From positions 23,868 through 87,867 of the forward strand of contig JAXGYO010000005.1 of NCBI GenBank assembly GCA_040772225.1: a DNA stretch of 64,000 bases, given 5' to 3'. Positions 61,041 through 64,000 of this stretch are shown piece after piece. Position 1 is the first letter of the stretch. Each line of letters starts with the position of its first letter. A program made the position numbers and the translations under genes. The DNA is from JAAYED01 sp040772225. Lineage in GTDB: Bacteria; Chloroflexota; Anaerolineae; UBA1429. The notes below the pieces were generated by a model that did no database searches, was not told the DNA's origin, and saw only the letters and a list, made by a program, of their open reading frames with translations.

Positions 61041-62642
61041 CTATCTGTCCAGCACGCTGTCGGCGAGGTTGTCCGCGTGGTCGCTGATGCGCTCCAGGTT
61101 GCGCAGGGCCTCGACAAAGATCAGGCTGGCCTCCGGGCTGCAGTCGCCGTCCTGGATGCGTTTCATGTGCCGCTCGCGCGAGCTGAGATTGATGCGATCC
61201 ATCTCATCTTCCATCAGGCGTACCTGCTCCGCCAGCGCGCGGTCGTTCCCGTTGAGGGCCTGCAGCGCGCTGCTCAGGGTGGCCTCTACATGGTCAAAGG
61301 CGTCCCTCAGGTCCTGCAGGGCGAGTTCGCTGAACGGCACCCCGTGATTGATGCGATCCTGCGCCGCCTCCGCGAGGTTCTCCGCGTGGTCGCCCACGCG
61401 CTCCAGATCCACATTCACATTCTTGATGCGAAAGCATTGCTGGCGCTCTTCATCGGCCAGGTCCTCGGCGATGACGCTGTTGATAAAGCCCTCGATAGAG
61501 TCGCAGAGCGGGTCCAGCACCTCGCGCTCCAGCCGCACGACCTCCAGCGCCCTGTCCATGTCCAGATCCAGCAGGGCCACGCGGCTCTGGGCGAGCATGT
61601 CCAGCGCCATCTCGCCCATATGGGCCAGCTCGCGCTGCCCCGCGCCGATGGCGATGGCGGGCACGCCCTTGAGTTGGTCGCTGAGAAAGCGGGTGACGGC
61701 CCTGCCCTCTTCCGAGGGCAGGTCGGGCACGATCAAGGCCGCCAGCTTTTCGATCTGGGGCACAAAGGGGAACAGGATCGCGCTCACGGCGATGTTAAAG
61801 ATACTGTGGGCATTGGCGATCTGGCGCGGCAGGTCGCTGGAGGTGTGCTGCAGGAGACCGGCATAGGGCGTGACAAAGGGCGCAAAGAGCAGCACGCCAA
61901 AGACGTTGATCAGTATCTGCGCGATCGAGACGCGCCGCGCTGTGACCGAGGCCCCTAGCGATGCGATAAAGCCGGTAACGCAGGTGCCCACGTTGGCCCC
62001 GAGGATGATGCCGATGGCACAGGGCAATGTGATCAGCCCGCTGGCGCCCAGCGCGATCGTCAGCGCCGTGGTGGCCGAGCTGGACTGGACGATGGCCGTC
62101 AGCACAGCGCCGGCAAGTATGGCCAGTACAGGCGTCCGCCCCATTGCCGCCAGCCAGTCCGTTACCACGGGCATATCCGCCAGCGGCTGGAGAGCGGCGG
62201 ACATGGTCTCCATCCCCGTAAAGAGGATGCCAAAGCCCAGCACGACCTGGCCATAGCGCTGAAGGTTGCGTTTCTTGCCGAACCGGGCCAGGGCGAACCC
62301 GGCCGCGATCGCCAGATAGCGAATGTCGCCCACGCGAAAGGCGATGATCTGGCCGGTGAGGGTGGTGCCGATCTCCTGGCCCAGCATCATACCGATGGTC
62401 TGCGTCAGCGTCATCAGATTGCCGTTGACCAGGCCGATCATGGTGACCATAAGCAGGCTGCTGCTCTGGAGCACGGCGGTGGCCAGCGCACCGAACGCGG
62501 CGGCCTTGATCCGGCGATCGGTGGCGCGGTCGAGCCAGTACTGCAGGCGGCCGCCGGCCAGCTGCTCCATCCCCTGGCTGAGCATGTGAACGCCATACAA
62601 AAACAGGGCGAGCCCGCCCAGCACCATCAGAACAGTCAGCAT
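61041..62642 (-). CDS. Na+/phosphate cotransporter with C-terminal PhoU-like domain
   Basis: About 533 residues from ATG 62642 (GGGGGAG 5 bases upstream). Two inverted Na/Pi repeats carry the QSSS motifs: ATAVLQSSSLLMVTMIGLVN near residue 60 and AIVQSSSATTALTIALGASG near 185. A PhoU-like helical domain fills about 350-530 (FRIKNVNVDLERVGDHAENL and LRNLERISDHADNLADSVLD, each with the ExxxDHxxN signature). It imports phosphate with Na+, with built-in regulation. Confidence 0.92.
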   Translation of the reverse strand: MLTVLMVLGGLALFLYGVHMLSQGMEQLAGGRLQYWLDRATDRRIKAAAFGALATAVLQSSSLLMVTMIGLVNGNLMTLTQTIGMMLGQEIGTTLTGQIIAFRVGDIRYLAIAAGFALARFGKKRNLQRYGQVVLGFGILFTGMETMSAALQPLADMPVVTDWLAAMGRTPVLAILAGAVLTAIVQSSSATTALTIALGASGLITLPCAIGIILGANVGTCVTGFIASLGASVTARRVSIAQILINVFGVLLFAPFVTPYAGLLQHTSSDLPRQIANAHSIFNIAVSAILFPFVPQIEKLAALIVPDLPSEEGRAVTRFLSDQLKGVPAIAIGAGQRELAHMGEMALDMLAQSRVALLDLDMDRALEVVRLEREVLDPLCDSIEGFINSVIAEDLADEERQQCFRIKNVNVDLERVGDHAENLAEAAQDRINHGVPFSELALQDLRDAFDHVEATLSSALQALNGNDRALAEQVRLMEDEMDRINLSSRERHMKRIQDGDCSPEASLIFVEALRNLERISDHADNLADSVLDR

Positions 62643-62814
62643 CAACACTCCCCCGGGTGGAATACGCGATTGTTAACAGCGGGTGAACCGCCGCTATTCT
62701 AGGGCAGGCGGGGAATGTGTCAAAGGGGGGCTGAGGCGCCTGCGGCTCGCAGGCCGGTTGTGCCCCGCGACAGGGCGCATTCGCTCAGGGGTCAATCATG
62801 GGAGGCCATCAAGC

Positions 62815-63888
62815 GTGAATGTTAGCACGGCCCGTCAGGCGGCCGCAGCCTGGGTGAACGCCTATGCCAGCCGGCAGGCGGGCTTTCGGGGCGCCTATCT
62901 GGCGGGCTCGATCGTCGGCTTGCCTGACGAGGTGCCCTGGCCCCGGTCGTCCGACGTGGACGTGATGGTTGTCACGGGGGGCGAGGGGGAGCATGCCGGC
63001 GCAGCGAACGCAGGAGACGTCAACGCGCTGCCCCGCGGCAAGTTCCGGTACGGCGGCGTGCTCCTGGAGGCGACGCTCCTGCCGGAGGCGGTGCTGGCCT
63101 CGCCCGAGGCCGTCCTCTCCTCTTACCATCTGGCCGGCGCATTCCGGTTGGACACGATCCTGAGCGATCCCACCGGGCGGCTCCGACCGCTGCAGCGTGC
63201 GGTGAGCGCCAGCTTTGCCGTGCGCCGCTGGGTCCGCTGCCGCTGCCGGGAGGCTTACGACAAGTCCGACGCCGGCCTGGCGGGGATCGGTCCCGGCGCC
63301 CCGTTTCACGCGCAACTCAACGCCTGGGCCTTTTCCACAGGCGTGATGACCCACGTGCTGCTGGTGGCCGCCCTGCGTAACCCCACCATCCGCCGTCGCT
63401 ACCAGGCGGTGCGCGCCGTGCTGGAAGCGTACGGGCATGAGACGCTGTATGCCGACTTGCTGGGATTCCTGGGATGCGCGGACTGGACCCGCGCCCAGAC
63501 CGAGCATCACCTGAACGCGGTAATCGCCATGTTCGACGCAGCCGCAGCCATCGGCACGACGCGCTTTCCGTGGAGCTCGGATATCACGTCCCTGGCCCGG
63601 CCGATCCTCGTAGAGGGCAGCCATGCGTTGATCGACTCTGGAGAGCACCGCGAGGCCGTCTTTTGGATCATCGCCACCGCCGCGCGCTGCCAGTACATCC
63701 TTGCCGCCGATGCCAGCGATGCCGAGCGCGAGGCGCACGCACCCGCCTTCCAGGCCCTCGCCGCCGACCTGGGCGTCCCCGATACCCCATCCCTGTTGGC
63801 CCGCGCCGCCGCCGCGCGCGCCTACCTCCCGCGGGTGTGGGAGGTCGCTGAGGAAATCATCGAGCACAATACAGAAATCCGCGAGTGA
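62815..63888 (+). CDS. Nucleotidyltransferase-fold protein of unknown role
   Basis: 357 residues from GTG 62815, 9 bases after GGGAGG. AYLAGSIVGLPDEVPWPRSSDVDVMVV near residue 28 fits the nucleotidyltransferase GS...DxD pattern, with a further possible acidic position in GGVLLEATLLPEA. The C-terminal part is helical, as in aminoglycoside-type nucleotidyltransferases, with a HEPN-like look. Substrate unknown; could modify a small molecule or protein. No operon partner in the window. Confidence 0.65.
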   Translation: MNVSTARQAAAAWVNAYASRQAGFRGAYLAGSIVGLPDEVPWPRSSDVDVMVVTGGEGEHAGAANAGDVNALPRGKFRYGGVLLEATLLPEAVLASPEAVLSSYHLAGAFRLDTILSDPTGRLRPLQRAVSASFAVRRWVRCRCREAYDKSDAGLAGIGPGAPFHAQLNAWAFSTGVMTHVLLVAALRNPTIRRRYQAVRAVLEAYGHETLYADLLGFLGCADWTRAQTEHHLNAVIAMFDAAAAIGTTRFPWSSDITSLARPILVEGSHALIDSGEHREAVFWIIATAARCQYILAADASDAEREAHAPAFQALAADLGVPDTPSLLARAAAARAYLPRVWEVAEEIIEHNTEIRE

Positions 63889-63952
63889 TAGGCGACGGGA
63901 CAGAGCGGAAGGAACAAACAGGGATGGACAGGATCGATAGAATAGTGCCCAT

Positions 63953-64000
63953 CGTACGCCACGGAGAGCCGGTCTCCGCTTAGAGGGTCAGTCTCCGACT
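63953..64000. repeat. Partial REP-like repeat at the window edge
   Basis: GAGAGCCGGTCTCCGCTTAG and GGGTCAGTCTCCGACT contain the GGTCTCCGAC-type core of array family 2. The window ends inside it, so a further array may follow. Confidence 0.5.

Overview
The window comes from a GC-rich bacterial chromosome. Its content fits a Chloroflexota (Anaerolineae-like) genome: many secreted proteins with SH3b, PA14 and LysM modules, a baeRF-type protein, degenerate heptamer repeats, GTG/TTG starts behind strong GGAGG sites, and GAAC-N4-GTTC SOS-like operators. I saw no rRNA, tRNA or taxonomic marker gene, so this placement is inference.

Layout. 0-7.5 kb: a Usp/DUF389 membrane protein, a surface M6-like metalloprotease coupled to a Pro-rich membrane protein, a HEAT-repeat protein and an MscS channel. 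7.8-10.6 kb: a tightly coupled three-gene phage-derived cassette (small helical protein, large terminase, sigma factor) behind a promoter overlapped by a 24-bp SOS-like palindrome. 10.6-19.7 kb: nitroreductase, a type III restriction-modification pair whose mod gene carries an in-frame 23S-IVS-type insertion, an FAD oxidoreductase and a prohibitin-type protein. 20-26.8 kb: secreted SH3b/PA14/LysM proteins, a LigT-like RNA ligase/phosphodiesterase, and a P-II-like protein with a CaCA exchanger. 27-36 kb: an ABC exporter remnant, DUF1801, DinB, a frameshifted HAD hydrolase, MFS, GNAT, aldo/keto reductase, zinc-ribbon protein, a replication-initiator-like protein with the same SOS-like operator as the terminase cassette, and a MATE transporter. 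36.6-39.5 kb: Lys-rich mini-proteins, pirin and a secreted subtilase.

39.5-42.3 kb and 54.7-57.5 kb are the most striking parts. Each is a REP-associated tyrosine transposase (RAYT) gene bracketed on both sides by dense tandem arrays of palindromic repeats. The two RAYTs are close paralogues, yet each sits in its own hairpin family. The first family is GGTCAGCG-GGGA-CGCTGACC plus a second hairpin type; the second has the GGACGGTC stem with TCC or AGA loops. The second RAYT is frameshifted. Together these arrays occupy about 4 kb.

Between and after them lie a two-gene sensory pair (periplasmic-binding/PAS receptor and hybrid histidine kinase), a stretch of decayed genes (ABC ATPase, ketopantoate-reductase-like, P-type ATPase), a stand-alone GMP synthase ATP-pyrophosphatase, a GH5 glycosidase, a twin-domain DsbA-like lipoprotein, a truncated plsY/flavodoxin junction, a baeRF-type protein, a Na/Pi cotransporter and a nucleotidyltransferase-fold protein. 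The window ends inside what looks like another copy of the second repeat family.
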